Below, in pieces: positions 1-9,809 of a stretch of 64,000 nt of DNA. The stretch covers positions 1 to 64,000 of the forward strand of contig CAKZUB010000068.1 of NCBI GenBank assembly GCA_937921505.1, read 5' to 3'. The first letter of the stretch is position 1; each line of letters opens with the position of its first letter. The notes below the pieces were generated by a model. The model was not told the DNA's origin. It did no database searches and saw only the letters and a program-made list of their open reading frames with translations. Both the position numbers and the translations under genes were made by a program. Source of the stretch: an uncultured Clostridia bacterium (GTDB lineage Bacteria > Bacillota > Clostridia > Lachnospirales > Cellulosilyticaceae).

Positions 1-60
1 TACTTCATTTCACCATCACATCCTTATACTTGATACCTTATTATACCACAAATACCCAAA
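1..60 (-). promoter_or_regulatory. Promoter and leader of a gene running off the left edge
   Basis: Read on the minus strand, positions 45-40 give TATAAT preceded by TGG, an extended -10 (TGnTATAAT). It is followed about 35 nt later by a GGTGA-like site and an ATG at positions 8-6. This looks like the start of a leftward gene whose body lies outside the window. The -35 (around 68-63, TTCTTA) is weak, and no coding sequence can be judged. Confidence 0.35.
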
Positions 61-77
61 TATAAGAATCGTTAAAC

Positions 78-117
78 CAAAGAAAAAGCAGGTTTTTTTA
101 TACCTGCTTTTTCTTTG
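78..117. terminator. Bidirectional Rho-independent terminator
   Basis: A long inverted repeat has arms 78-93 and 101-117, rich in A on one side and T on the other, so it can terminate in both directions. It lies downstream of the leftward glycosyl-phosphate transferase gene ending at 205. Confidence 0.75.
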
Positions 118-204
118 TATACCTAAAGTTCAGAAAGAACCTAAAAGTCCTACTCGTTCACTGTCTTTTTTATAGGCGTGGCGTATTGCTATAATTTATC
201 GTTA

Positions 205-1602
205 TTAATACGCGTTCTTATTAACAAATCCTTTGAAAATAGTCATAAAAATAATTTTAATATCTAGCCCAAACGACCAATTTTCTATATAGTATAAATC
301 GTGTTCTATCCTACCCTCTATAGAGGTATCCCCTCTGTATCCATTCACCTGTGCCCAACCTGTGATGCCAGGTCTGACCTGGTGTTTTATCATATAACGC
401 GGGATCTCTTCCTTGAATTTCTCTACAAAATAAGGTCTTTCAGGTCTAGGTCCCACTACAGACATGCTTCCATTTAATACATTGAAAAATTGAGGAAGCT
501 CATCAATACTGGTGCTTCGCATAAAACTTCCCCACCATGTTTTTCGGGGGTCGTTCTTTGTTGTCCATTTATCCAATTCCTCTTCATCTGTTTGCATACG
601 CATAGAACGGAATTTATACATCCAGAAGTTCTGGCGATTTATGCCTACACGTTCTTGCTTAAATAAAATAGGGCCCTTAGAAGAGAGTCTCACCATAATG
701 ACAGAAAGTACAAGAACGGGACTTGTAACCATAATAGCTGCAATGGCAAAAACAATATCAAATAATCTTTTCGTAAAGCTTTTAAACAAGTTATCAAGAG
801 GTACATGCCTTGTATCAATAATAGGAAGACCATCTAAGTCATCTACATAAGGTTTTGCAGGTACATACTTATGATAATAGGGAATAATATTGGTTTTAAC
901 ACCTGCTTTTTCGCACTTGCCTATAATAGAGCCAAGCTGGTCAGCACTGCTTTCATCGGTAGCTATAATGACGATATCTATGTAAAATTTGACTAATAAG
1001 CTCTCTAGGTCAACTAAATCACCAAGTATACGATAACCGGAAAATACATCGCTAGACCGATGATCTGTACGAACAAGTCCGGCTATATTATAACCCCATG
1101 AGGGATGGTGTTTGATTTTATCTATAAGGTAGGCAGAGGTATGAGTTGTACCTACTATTAAACAATGCTTGAGATTATAACCCATGCGGCGGTATTTGCG
1201 AAGGATATACCGTATCAAAACTCTGGTTGCAATAGTAGCTGTTGTATTACATGTAAAAAAGATCATAAGATTATATCTAGAAAAGTGAACGAGCTTAAAG
1301 AGAAACAAAATCACAATAAGCAGAACAAGTCCAAGCGCGTTGCTCAAAATAACAGCATATACTTCTTGAAAAATAGGCTTAGTACGTTTGGAATTATAGA
1401 GATCAAAAGCACTATAAATGATAAAATAAATAGGCGTCATGCATACAACAGGGATAAGCGCTGTTTCAAAGGCTAGATTAATAACGCCATCATCCATTAC
1501 AAAAAATCTTATATAATAGGATAAGCCGAAAGAAATAATAACAATAGCTAAATCCAAAAACATCTGAAGAGAATTTAAATACTTTTGATTTTCACGAATC
1601 AT
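205..1602 (-). CDS. Undecaprenyl-phosphate sugar-1-phosphate transferase (WcaJ/CpsE type)
   Basis: This is a membrane initiating enzyme: it transfers hexose-1-phosphate from a UDP-sugar to undecaprenyl phosphate on the cytoplasmic face, the first step of a surface polysaccharide. Residues about 15-135 hold several hydrophobic helices, about 140-245 a Rossmann-like middle domain, and about 275-465 the bacterial sugar transferase domain with KRLFDIVFA, KFRSMR, DELPQF and GPRPERPYF motifs. The length (465 aa) is normal for the family. The ATG at 1602 is preferred to an in-frame GTG at 1611, because the GGAGG at 1611-1615 overlaps that GTG and sits 8 nt before the ATG. The gene is transcribed away from the rest of the locus, so it shares a divergent control region (1603-1823). 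Whether glucose or galactose is used cannot be read from the sequence. Confidence 0.93.
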   Translation of the reverse strand: MIRENQKYLNSLQMFLDLAIVIISFGLSYYIRFFVMDDGVINLAFETALIPVVCMTPIYFIIYSAFDLYNSKRTKPIFQEVYAVILSNALGLVLLIVILFLFKLVHFSRYNLMIFFTCNTTATIATRVLIRYILRKYRRMGYNLKHCLIVGTTHTSAYLIDKIKHHPSWGYNIAGLVRTDHRSSDVFSGYRILGDLVDLESLLVKFYIDIVIIATDESSADQLGSIIGKCEKAGVKTNIIPYYHKYVPAKPYVDDLDGLPIIDTRHVPLDNLFKSFTKRLFDIVFAIAAIMVTSPVLVLSVIMVRLSSKGPILFKQERVGINRQNFWMYKFRSMRMQTDEEELDKWTTKNDPRKTWWGSFMRSTSIDELPQFFNVLNGSMSVVGPRPERPYFVEKFKEEIPRYMIKHQVRPGITGWAQVNGYRGDTSIEGRIEHDLYYIENWSFGLDIKIIFMTIFKGFVNKNAY

Positions 1603-1730
1603 TTCAAGCACCTCCGCACTTATTATAACACAATTTTACGAAAATCTAGTAGAACTTTGCATAACTTAAGGCAATAGCCAAGAATTTACAACAATTTATT
1701 CAACAACTTATAGAAAATTCGATAAAAGAG

Positions 1731-1739
1731 TGATATACT
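1731..1739 (+). promoter_or_regulatory. Extended -10 promoter of the polysaccharide locus
   Basis: TGATATACT is an extended -10 (TGn plus TATACT) 85 nt before the O-antigen ligase-like gene. No good -35 is seen 17 bp upstream, which fits an extended -10 promoter. Between it and the gene, 1766-1796 can fold into a hairpin with GTAATAG/CTATTAC arms, a possible leader element. Confidence 0.45.
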
Positions 1740-1823
1740 TAAGCAGAATATAAAAATAAACGAGAAGTAATAGAGTTTCATTTGCGAAGCTATTACATAG
1801 GATAAGTAAGGGAGTAGTAGACT

Positions 1824-3671
1824 ATGTCACGCTATGCAGCCAATCAAAAAAGGCAACAAAAACAAAGAGAAAAAGCTAGTACTATTTTTTTTGTACCACT
1901 CATGCTTTTACTAAGTATTGTCCCGCTCATTACGAGATTAAAAATAGCTCAAGCAAGTGAAAATGTAGCACGTACTTTCAAATTACAGATGACTACGGAT
2001 TTCTTTTCTTATTATAAAGCTATTTTTATCATACTCATTGCAATCATGATGATACTCATCGTCTTTTTTACCATCAATAAAGAAGACTTAAAAAAATATA
2101 AAAGTATGTTGCTTTATATAACAACAGCAGGCATTTTCTTATTATTCACCTTGCTCTCAACACTATTTTCTTCTTACAAACAAGAAGCCTTATGGGGAGT
2201 ACCAGGGAGATCAGAAGGAATGCTCATCACCTTTTGCTATATTATGATGATGTTTTATACCATACATGCCTTGAGTGATTTTAAAAACTATAAATATATT
2301 ATTTTTGCGTTAGCATTATTAGTGGGTGTACTTACATTTTTAGGCATATTTGAGTATATGGGAAAAAACCTCCTCATTAACACAGAGCTTGGTAAAAGGC
2401 TACTTATTCCTAGTGAGTATGCCCAGTACAGAAATAGCCTTAATGTAGCTTATGAAAAAGGAAAAGTCTATGGCACAATGTTTCACTACAACTACATGGG
2501 GAGTTTTGGAGCCCTTATGGTGCCGATCTTTGCTACATTAACACTTTGTATAAAGGGTAGAAAAGAAAAAATCATTTTAGGTGTTTTAACAATGGCTTCA
2601 CTATTTTTACTATTTGGAAGCACATCTAGGGGAGGTCTCATAGGAACAGCAACAGCAGTAGTTATAGGGCTCATCCTTTTTAGCAAAAAAATTATTACAA
2701 ACTGGAAAATGACTTTACCGATGATCGTAACGCTTAGTATTGTCCTTATAGGATTTAACATCCTTACAAAAGGAACGATATTTGAAAGAATCCCATCACT
2801 TTTAAGAGATACGATGATAGGGTTTACCTCCGCAGATCAAGATTTTAACTATCTGGATGAGATTCCCATAAAAAATATTACAATGCAAGAAGGGAAAGTA
2901 ATTATAACAACCCAAACAGATGCTCTTGTAATAGCCAAAGAAGATACTCAGCTCAAGCTATATGATAAGGCAAGTCAAGAGATCCCATACATAGAAACAG
3001 ATCAAGAGATTATCCTTCAAGACGCGCGATTTGAAGGAATGATTTTAAAGAAAATAGTAGACCCCAAAAGTCAGTGGGGAGGCATAATGCTTAATGTCAA
3101 GGGGGTAGATACCTTCGTATTTAAAATAGATAACCAACAAGGGGTTTATCTTATTGATAGTTTCACCCAGGAAAAGGTAGACATTGTTTATCCAGAAACT
3201 TTTGGATTTAAAGGTAAAGAAAGACTGGGCTCAGCGAGGGGCTATATATGGTCTAGAAGTATTCCGATGTTAAAAGATACGTGGCTTTTGGGACATGGTC
3301 CAGATACCTACGCCTTTGAGTTTCCTCAACACGATTATTTAGGTAAATATTATGCTTATGAAACCCCTAATATGATTGTCGATAAGCCGCATAATCTCTA
3401 TTTGCAAATCGGGATCAATCAAGGCGGTATAGCACTTATAGCCTTTTTGGTATTAGTGATAGGATACATAGCAGATAGTCTAAGACTTTATGCTCTCAAA
3501 TCAAGTTATGAAACAAGGCAAGTAGTAGGTATAGCCACGGTGCTTTCGATAGTGGGCTACCTAGGAGCAGGGCTTTTTAATGACTCAGTTGTTTCAGTCG
3601 CACCAGTTTTTTGGATTTTATTAGGGGCAGGTATTGCGGTGAACTATCTTAATAGACAACAAGCTCAATAA
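1824..3671 (+). CDS. O-antigen ligase/polymerase-like membrane protein (Wzy_C domain)
   Basis: This is a polytopic membrane protein of the O-antigen ligase/Wzy superfamily, expected to ligate or polymerise lipid-linked glycan on the outer face. About ten or more hydrophobic helices are visible (residues 20-320 and 540-610). The Wzy_C-type loop is marked by GHGPDTYAFEFPQHD and the conserved HNLYLQIGINQGG near residues 490-535. An unusually long soluble insert (about residues 330-480, beta-rich) separates the two membrane halves, making the protein (615 aa) longer than the usual 400-450 aa. The ATG at 1824 is preceded by GGGAG. It is the first gene on the plus strand of the locus and has its own promoter. 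Ligase and polymerase functions cannot be separated from sequence alone. Confidence 0.85.
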   Translation: MSRYAANQKRQQKQREKASTIFFVPLMLLLSIVPLITRLKIAQASENVARTFKLQMTTDFFSYYKAIFIILIAIMMILIVFFTINKEDLKKYKSMLLYITTAGIFLLFTLLSTLFSSYKQEALWGVPGRSEGMLITFCYIMMMFYTIHALSDFKNYKYIIFALALLVGVLTFLGIFEYMGKNLLINTELGKRLLIPSEYAQYRNSLNVAYEKGKVYGTMFHYNYMGSFGALMVPIFATLTLCIKGRKEKIILGVLTMASLFLLFGSTSRGGLIGTATAVVIGLILFSKKIITNWKMTLPMIVTLSIVLIGFNILTKGTIFERIPSLLRDTMIGFTSADQDFNYLDEIPIKNITMQEGKVIITTQTDALVIAKEDTQLKLYDKASQEIPYIETDQEIILQDARFEGMILKKIVDPKSQWGGIMLNVKGVDTFVFKIDNQQGVYLIDSFTQEKVDIVYPETFGFKGKERLGSARGYIWSRSIPMLKDTWLLGHGPDTYAFEFPQHDYLGKYYAYETPNMIVDKPHNLYLQIGINQGGIALIAFLVLVIGYIADSLRLYALKSSYETRQVVGIATVLSIVGYLGAGLFNDSVVSVAPVFWILLGAGIAVNYLNRQQAQ

Positions 3672-3788
3672 CTATCAGGCTAAATGACCATCAAATGTCA
3701 TAATTGCTTATACATAGATACTAACACTTATCTATACCTCACATCATAATATGTTAATTACACTCACATCACAATAGGAGGAATACAC

Positions 3789-4667
3789 ATGAAAGGCATT
3801 ATATTAGCAGGAGGCTCAGGTACAAGGTTATATCCTATTACTAAAGCCATTTCAAAACAAATTTTACCGATTTATGACAAGCCAATGATTTATTATCCGC
3901 TCTCAACCCTTATGCTAGCAGGTATTAAAGAAATACTTATTATATCAACGCCAAGAGACCTCCCGGTTTATGAAGAATTACTTGGAGATGGCAAAGACTT
4001 AGGCATTACTCTTAAATACGCTATTCAAGAAGCACCAAGAGGCCTTGCAGAAGCCTTTATTATAGGTGAAGAATTTATAGGAAATGATAAGGTAGCACTT
4101 GTACTTGGAGACAATATATTCTATGGCAAAGGCTTTACAGGCACATTAAAAAGTGCAGCAGCCCTTACAGAAGGGGCAGTTATATTTGGCTACTATGTAA
4201 GCAATCCGGAATCTTTTGGTGTCGTGGAGTTTAATAAAGAGTGGAATGTGCTTTCAATAGAAGAAAAACCACAGTATCCGAAGTCTCATTATGCGGTGCC
4301 TGGACTTTATTTTTATGATAATGATGTGGTTCAAATCGCTAAAACTATTCAACCATCAGCTAGAGGAGAACTAGAAATTACTACAGTAAATCAAGAATAT
4401 TTACATAGAGGAAGTCTCAAGGTAGAACTCTTTGGACGGGGCATGGCTTGGCTTGATACAGGGACTTGTGAAGGACTTACAGAAGCTAGCAGCTTTGTAC
4501 AAGCGGTTCAAAAAAGACAAGCGCTCTATATCGCATGTCTTGAAGAAATCTCATATAGACAAGGTTGGATAAGTAAAGAACAGCTCATTAAACTTGCTGA
4601 ACCTATGATTAAGACAGAATATGGCCAGTATATGATGGGTGTAGCTCAAGAAGAAATACAAAGATAA
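3789..4667 (+). CDS. rfbA: Glucose-1-phosphate thymidylyltransferase RmlA
   Basis: RmlA makes dTDP-glucose from dTTP and glucose-1-phosphate, the first step of dTDP-L-rhamnose synthesis. The N-terminal nucleotide-binding loop [11 protein letters not shown], followed by [17 protein letters not shown], is diagnostic. The GDNIFYG motif and the [20 protein letters not shown] region, which contains sugar-binding residues, follow. The length (292 aa) is standard. A GGAGG site lies before the ATG. RmlB is 87 nt downstream, while RmlC and RmlD are about 32 kb away at the other end of the locus. Confidence 0.97.
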   Translation: MKGIILAGGSGTRLYPITKAISKQILPIYDKPMIYYPLSTLMLAGIKEILIISTPRDLPVYEELLGDGKDLGITLKYAIQEAPRGLAEAFIIGEEFIGNDKVALVLGDNIFYGKGFTGTLKSAAALTEGAVIFGYYVSNPESFGVVEFNKEWNVLSIEEKPQYPKSHYAVPGLYFYDNDVVQIAKTIQPSARGELEITTVNQEYLHRGSLKVELFGRGMAWLDTGTCEGLTEASSFVQAVQKRQALYIACLEEISYRQGWISKEQLIKLAEPMIKTEYGQYMMGVAQEEIQR

Positions 4668-4754
4668 TTAAGGGCAGCAATTAGAGATGGTGTAATAGAT
4701 ACACAGAAATAAAGAAATACGTACTAAAACAGATAATATAATGGAGGATTAAAA

Positions 4755-5816
4755 ATGCAAAATATATTAGTAACAGGTGGGGCAGGTTTTATTGGAAGTA
4801 ATTTTGTAAAACACATGTTAGCTACATATGACTATAACATTATAAACATAGACTCTCTTACCTATGCAGGTAATTTAGAAAACCTTACAGATATTGTAAA
4901 CAATCCTAAATATACTTTTGTAAAAGCAGATATTAGAGATAGAGAAATATTAGATAAAATCTTTTCTAAACACAATATTGACACTGTAGTTAACTTTGCA
5001 GCAGAGTCTCATGTAGATAGAAGTATAGAAGACCCAGAATTATTCTTAAGCACAAATATTTTAGGAACACAAGCTTTATTAGATACAGCTAAAAAATACT
5101 GGAAAGTTAACTTACAAGATAAGCATTGTCGTTTATTTAAAGAAGCGGTTAAATACCTACAGGTATCAACAGATGAAGTATATGGCACGCTTGGAGCAAC
5201 TGGACTCTTCACAGAAACAACCCCACTAGCACCCAACAGTCCTTACTCAGCCTCTAAAACAAGTGCAGACTTAGTTGTACGTGCTTATCATGAAACATTT
5301 GGTATGCCTATCAATATTACGAGGTGTTCTAATAACTATGGACCATATCAATTTCCAGAAAAGCTTATTCCGCTTATGATTAATAACTGTCTAAATGACA
5401 ATCAACTTCCAGTATATGGTGATGGTATGCAAATTAGAGACTGGTTACACGTTAAAGATCATTGTACAGCCATTGATACAGTATTACATAAAGGTGAAGA
5501 TGGACAGGTTTACAATATTGGGGGTAACAATGAAAAAGCTAATATTGAAATTGTAAAATTAATTATAGAGAATTTAGGTAAGACAGAAAAGCTTATTAAA
5601 TATGTACAAGATAGACCAGGACACGATAGAAGATATGCCATAGATAATACAAAGATAACGACAGAACTCGGCTGGAGCCCAAGCTATACTTTTGAAGAAG
5701 GTATTAAAGAGACTATAGAGTGGTACTTGGAAAATCAGGCATGGATGGATAAGATAGTAAGTGGAGAATACATAGATTACTATCAAGTAATGTATGCTGA
5801 TGGAGAAAGAGATTAA
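4755..5816 (+). CDS. rfbB: dTDP-glucose 4,6-dehydratase RmlB
   Basis: RmlB is an extended short-chain dehydrogenase that converts dTDP-glucose to dTDP-4-keto-6-deoxyglucose, the second rhamnose step. The NAD-binding GGAGFIGSN is at the N-terminus, with the TDEVYG active-site segment and the catalytic YSASK (Tyr-x3-Lys) around residues 160-180. RCSNNYGPYQFPEKLIP is typical of RmlB. At 353 aa it has family length. A GGAGG site precedes the ATG. The ABC permease gene starts 2 nt after its stop, so the two are cotranscribed. Confidence 0.97.
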   Translation: MQNILVTGGAGFIGSNFVKHMLATYDYNIINIDSLTYAGNLENLTDIVNNPKYTFVKADIRDREILDKIFSKHNIDTVVNFAAESHVDRSIEDPELFLSTNILGTQALLDTAKKYWKVNLQDKHCRLFKEAVKYLQVSTDEVYGTLGATGLFTETTPLAPNSPYSASKTSADLVVRAYHETFGMPINITRCSNNYGPYQFPEKLIPLMINNCLNDNQLPVYGDGMQIRDWLHVKDHCTAIDTVLHKGEDGQVYNIGGNNEKANIEIVKLIIENLGKTEKLIKYVQDRPGHDRRYAIDNTKITTELGWSPSYTFEEGIKETIEWYLENQAWMDKIVSGEYIDYYQVMYADGERD

Positions 5817-5818
5817 GT

Positions 5819-7198
5819 ATGAACAAGGAGATTATAGGTAGTAAGGCAATAGTATTTATAATTGTAGCCATAGTGATAAATATAGCAATAATTAATTTTG
5901 TTAATGTTAAACAAGCAAATAATTTAGATGTTATTTTAAAGGTTAAATCTCAACATGAAGAGATCTTTCAAGTTTTTCATAGTATGGATATGCGATTTGT
6001 GGAATCCAACTCCCAAAAAGCTACTTATTCTAGGGTCACAAATAGTGAGACATTATCTTTCTTAGTTCCTGAGGAAACACAGTATATTCGACTGGATTTA
6101 GGAACAATGCCAGGCGAAATAGAATTAAGAGATTTGAAATTAAAGTATGGTTATGGTTCAATAGATTTATTAAGGTTAGTTCAACAAAGCAAAAGTATAA
6201 ATGATATTACCAACATTACTATACAAAACAACAATTATATGAAAATAACTACAAATGGGAATGACCCCTATATTATACTGAAGATAGAGCAAGTAGATAA
6301 AGAACAGTTATTAAAGGCGTTTACTTATCTTAATTATGTTTTCAAGATAGTAGTTATACTTATAAGTACTCTAATAATGTGGGCTTTATTTAAAAATAGC
6401 AATGCAATAAAAATTTTATTCAAAGAATTAAATACTAATCGTTTTCTTATTTGGAATTTATCTAAAAGTGACTTTAAAACAAAATATGCGGGGTCATATC
6501 TGGGTATTATATGGGCTTTTATACAACCAATTGTTACCGTAGGGGTTTATTGGTTCGTATTTCAAATAGGGTTTAAATCAAATCCTGTAAAAGATTTTCC
6601 ATTTGTACTTTGGCTTGTTACAGGAATTGTACCGTGGTTCTTTTTCAGCGAGGCATTAATAAATGCTACTAATAGTTTAGTAGAGTACAATTATTTAGTT
6701 AAGAAAGTAGTATTTAAAATTAGTATTTTACCAATAGTTAAAATTATTTCATCATTATTTGTTCATTTATTCTTTATTGTATTTACAGTAATGTTATTCC
6801 TTGGATATGGCAGAGTTCCTACAGTTCATGCAATACAAATATTTTATTATTCAATATGTATATTTGTTCTTGTATTAGCGTTATCTTATGCTACATCCGC
6901 TATTATTATATTTTTTAAAGATCTTGGACAAATCATAAGTATCCTACTGCAAGTAGGGATGTGGATGACTCCTATCATGTGGGATGTTAATATGATTCCA
7001 GTTCAATATCAATGGATATTAAAGATAAACCCTATGTATTATGTTGTAGCAGGCTACAGAGATAGTTTAATTAACCATGTGTGGCTCTGGGAACGGTATA
7101 ATCAAACATTATATTTTTGGTGTATAGTAATAGGAGTATTTATATTAGGAGCGATAATATTTAAAAAATTAAAACCACACTTTGCTGATGTGTTATAA
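5819..7198 (+). CDS. ABC-2 type polysaccharide export permease with N-terminal extracytoplasmic domain
   Basis: This is the membrane subunit of a polysaccharide ABC exporter (Wzm/TagG/RfbA type). The C-terminal part (residues about 200-455) matches an ABC-2 permease: an amphipathic segment ending in FKTKYAGSYLGIIWAFIQP, then about six helices. Classical Wzm proteins are about 260 aa. This one (459 aa) has an extra N-terminal helix (8-27) and a soluble domain (about 30-165) with IRLDLG and GNDPYI, before another helix. That extra domain resembles parts of two other proteins of the locus (see findings). The gene follows RmlB by 2 nt and the ATPase gene starts 14 nt downstream. Confidence 0.9.
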   Translation: MNKEIIGSKAIVFIIVAIVINIAIINFVNVKQANNLDVILKVKSQHEEIFQVFHSMDMRFVESNSQKATYSRVTNSETLSFLVPEETQYIRLDLGTMPGEIELRDLKLKYGYGSIDLLRLVQQSKSINDITNITIQNNNYMKITTNGNDPYIILKIEQVDKEQLLKAFTYLNYVFKIVVILISTLIMWALFKNSNAIKILFKELNTNRFLIWNLSKSDFKTKYAGSYLGIIWAFIQPIVTVGVYWFVFQIGFKSNPVKDFPFVLWLVTGIVPWFFFSEALINATNSLVEYNYLVKKVVFKISILPIVKIISSLFVHLFFIVFTVMLFLGYGRVPTVHAIQIFYYSICIFVLVLALSYATSAIIIFFKDLGQIISILLQVGMWMTPIMWDVNMIPVQYQWILKINPMYYVVAGYRDSLINHVWLWERYNQTLYFWCIVIGVFILGAIIFKKLKPHFADVL

Positions 7199-7212
7199 AA
7201 GGAGTGGATAGA

Positions 7213-8430
7213 ATGAATGATGTCGTCATTAAAATAGAAAGTTTAAGCAAATCTTATAAATTATATGAGAAACCGATCGACAGGCTGAAAGAGGCACTTA
7301 GCATTAAGCATAAGAAATATTATACAGAGCATTATGCAGTTAAAGATATTAATTTGGAGATTAAAAAGGGTGAAATAGTAGGATTAGTAGGAACAAATGG
7401 TTCAGGTAAATCCACACTGCTGAAAATGATAACAGGAGTTTTGAATCCAACAGATGGCAATATTATTGTAAATGGGTCAATATCTGCGTTATTAGAACTA
7501 GGGACAGGATTTAATCCAGAGTTTACAGGTATAGAAAACATTTATTTGTATGGAACAATGGTAAACAAGTCTAGAAAACAGATAGATGAGGAAGTAGAAG
7601 AAATAATTCATTTTGCAGATATAGGTGAATTTATTTATCAACCTGTAAAGACTTACTCAAGTGGAATGTTTGCGAGATTAGCTTTTTCAGTTGCTATTAA
7701 TATTAAACCAGATATACTTATTGTAGATGAAATATTGGCTGTTGGAGATACAAAATTCCAGTTGAAATGCATGAATAAGATGAAGAAAATGATGAATGGT
7801 GGGACAACTATATTATTTGTTTCCCACGATTCTAATACAATAAAGAAAATATGTAACAAAGCTATTTGGATTGATAAAGGCAATATGATTGCTTTTGGTA
7901 ATGTTGATAGAGTAGTAGATGATTATTTAGATTTCTTAAAGTTAGGTAAAATTGAATATGATAATGTCAAGTGGACTAGTGAAAAAGCGAAAGCGCTACC
8001 TGAATTTGATAGAAAAGAAAATGTTATTGCAGAAATACAATCATTTAAGATTTATAGTGAGGATAAAGAAATTGACGAATTTCCACATAATGCTCCGATA
8101 AAAATTGAGGTTGTATACGATGTATATAATGAGGATATAAAACATCCAGTATTGGGTGTGGCTATTAGAACTATTGATAACATCTACGTATGCGGCCTTA
8201 ACACAAGGTTGGACGGTGAAATTATTCCGTGGCAGGTAGGAAGAAATGTAGTAGAATTATTATATCCATATGGGGTATTGGGTATTGGTGGAAGATATTA
8301 TTTTGATGTAGCACTATTTGAAGAAACTGTTACGGTATCAATACAGTATTTAGCTAGAATCAAAGATTTCACTGTTAATAGTAAGTACTGTGGAGAGGGG
8401 CAGTATATTATTCCACATAGATGGTTATAA
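7213..8430 (+). CDS. ABC polysaccharide export ATPase with Wzt-like C-terminal domain
   Basis: This ATPase powers export of the finished or lipid-linked glycan through the adjacent permease. The nucleotide-binding domain (residues about 1-240) has Walker A GTNGSGKSTL, signature YSSGMFARLAF, Walker B ILIVDEILAVGD and the H-loop FVSHDS. Residues about 260-405 form a beta-rich Wzt-type carbohydrate-recognition domain, which in characterised systems reads the non-reducing end of the chain. The ATG at 7213 is chosen over a GTG at 7204, because that GTG overlaps the ribosome binding site (AAAGGAG). The domain makes an ABC-dependent rather than Wzx/Wzy route likely. Confidence 0.93.
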   Translation: MNDVVIKIESLSKSYKLYEKPIDRLKEALSIKHKKYYTEHYAVKDINLEIKKGEIVGLVGTNGSGKSTLLKMITGVLNPTDGNIIVNGSISALLELGTGFNPEFTGIENIYLYGTMVNKSRKQIDEEVEEIIHFADIGEFIYQPVKTYSSGMFARLAFSVAINIKPDILIVDEILAVGDTKFQLKCMNKMKKMMNGGTTILFVSHDSNTIKKICNKAIWIDKGNMIAFGNVDRVVDDYLDFLKLGKIEYDNVKWTSEKAKALPEFDRKENVIAEIQSFKIYSEDKEIDEFPHNAPIKIEVVYDVYNEDIKHPVLGVAIRTIDNIYVCGLNTRLDGEIIPWQVGRNVVELLYPYGVLGIGGRYYFDVALFEETVTVSIQYLARIKDFTVNSKYCGEGQYIIPHRWL

Positions 8431-8468
8431 ATTAGTATGAAAAATATATTAAGCATGAGGTATAGCCA

Positions 8469-9758
8469 ATGAAAGATAGAGGTAAGCTAGGCACTAATCA
8501 CAATGTGTTGGCAGGTGCATTTGACGTAATAGAAAATTTAACAAATGCAATACGGTGCGTGGGGTGGGCGATTGATCCTTCTAGGAAATTACCAGCAAAA
8601 GAAGTTATAATAATGGATGGTGAGAGAATATTAGGGAAAGGTATTACCGTCATAGAAAGAAAAGATGTGGCAGAGTATATTGGGAGCGACAGTGTTATAA
8701 AGTGTGGATGGGAAATTTATATTAATAAGAAAGATGTAACTACGGAATCCAAATTAAAAGCATATGCATATATAGCAGAGCAAGAAGAAGTTATCTTGTT
8801 AAGTAACGAATATAGTATGACAAAATGTTTAGTTGAATATACTCCTTATTCTAAGTGTACTATAGATATTAGTGGAGGATGTAATGCAAAGTGTCCATGG
8901 TGTGTGACGGGGAGAAAAAATAAAGACGGTAGAGAAGCTTTAATTTCTTTTATGAAAAAAGAAGAATTTGTTGAAATAGTAGAATATATGCTAAGTAACG
9001 GTATTATAAATCAAGGGACTAGAATTGAATTGTATAACTGGGGTGAACCTTTTATTAATCCTGATTTCAAGGGAATTGTTAAATATTTAGGTAAGAAAGA
9101 ATTAGATTTTTATATAAGTACTAACGCGTCTAGAGTAGTAGAATTTAATGAAAAGAGTGAACTTAGGCATCTAAAAGGTATTACCTTCTCTATGAGTGGG
9201 ATGACTCAAGAGTCATATGATAAAATGCATAGATTTGATATAGAGACTATTAAGAAAAATATAAAACGTATTATCGAAAATTTTAAAGCCTGTGGATTTA
9301 AAGGAGAGGCCAGTATCTCTTTTCATATATACCAACATAATTATGATGAGTTGAAAGTTGTAAAAGATTTTGCAGCAGCATTAGATATAAAAGTTAATGC
9401 ATTTCATGCATTATTCACAGATTATGAAATGTTCACCTCTTACATAGAAAAAACAATACCTCAAGAACTTCTATATGAGGCATCCAGAGAGTTGGTATTA
9501 TATTATATTGAAGGTAAGATTAAAGAACGAAATCTAGAATATAGGTGTCCACAATTAAATAGCTTAGTTATAGATTATAGGGGGCAGGTAGTTAGCTGTT
9601 GTGTATTAAATGATCAGGTCCAAGATTATGCACTAGGAGTAATAAAAGAGCTCTCGCTAAAAGACATTGTTAATTTGAAAAGTAATATGATAGTATGTGA
9701 ATTATGTAAAAAAAATAAATTAGATTATATATACCATAATACTAATCAGGTTAAATAA
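8469..9758 (+). CDS. Radical SAM/SPASM protein with N-terminal beta-type module
   Basis: The radical SAM core contains CNAKCPWC (CxxxCxxC, near residue 140) for the 4Fe-4S cluster. A C-terminal SPASM-like region supplies YRCPQ, VVSCCVL and CELCKK cysteines for auxiliary clusters. SPASM proteins modify peptides, sugars or proteins by radical chemistry, and in a glycan locus a sugar or lipid-carrier modification is plausible but unproven. Residues about 15-110 precede the core and contain CVGWAIDPSRKLPAKEV and a later CGWEIYI, a pattern like the GWAF/GWTI repeats in the protein at 18443-19837. The gene lies between the ABC ATPase and a methyltransferase on the same strand. The substrate is unknown. 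Confidence 0.85.
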   Translation: MKDRGKLGTNHNVLAGAFDVIENLTNAIRCVGWAIDPSRKLPAKEVIIMDGERILGKGITVIERKDVAEYIGSDSVIKCGWEIYINKKDVTTESKLKAYAYIAEQEEVILLSNEYSMTKCLVEYTPYSKCTIDISGGCNAKCPWCVTGRKNKDGREALISFMKKEEFVEIVEYMLSNGIINQGTRIELYNWGEPFINPDFKGIVKYLGKKELDFYISTNASRVVEFNEKSELRHLKGITFSMSGMTQESYDKMHRFDIETIKKNIKRIIENFKACGFKGEASISFHIYQHNYDELKVVKDFAAALDIKVNAFHALFTDYEMFTSYIEKTIPQELLYEASRELVLYYIEGKIKERNLEYRCPQLNSLVIDYRGQVVSCCVLNDQVQDYALGVIKELSLKDIVNLKSNMIVCELCKKNKLDYIYHNTNQVK

Positions 9759-9809
9759 TATAGAAAGTAAAACATCAGGAATTTAAAAAATCAAGCAAGG
9801 AGAATCAAT

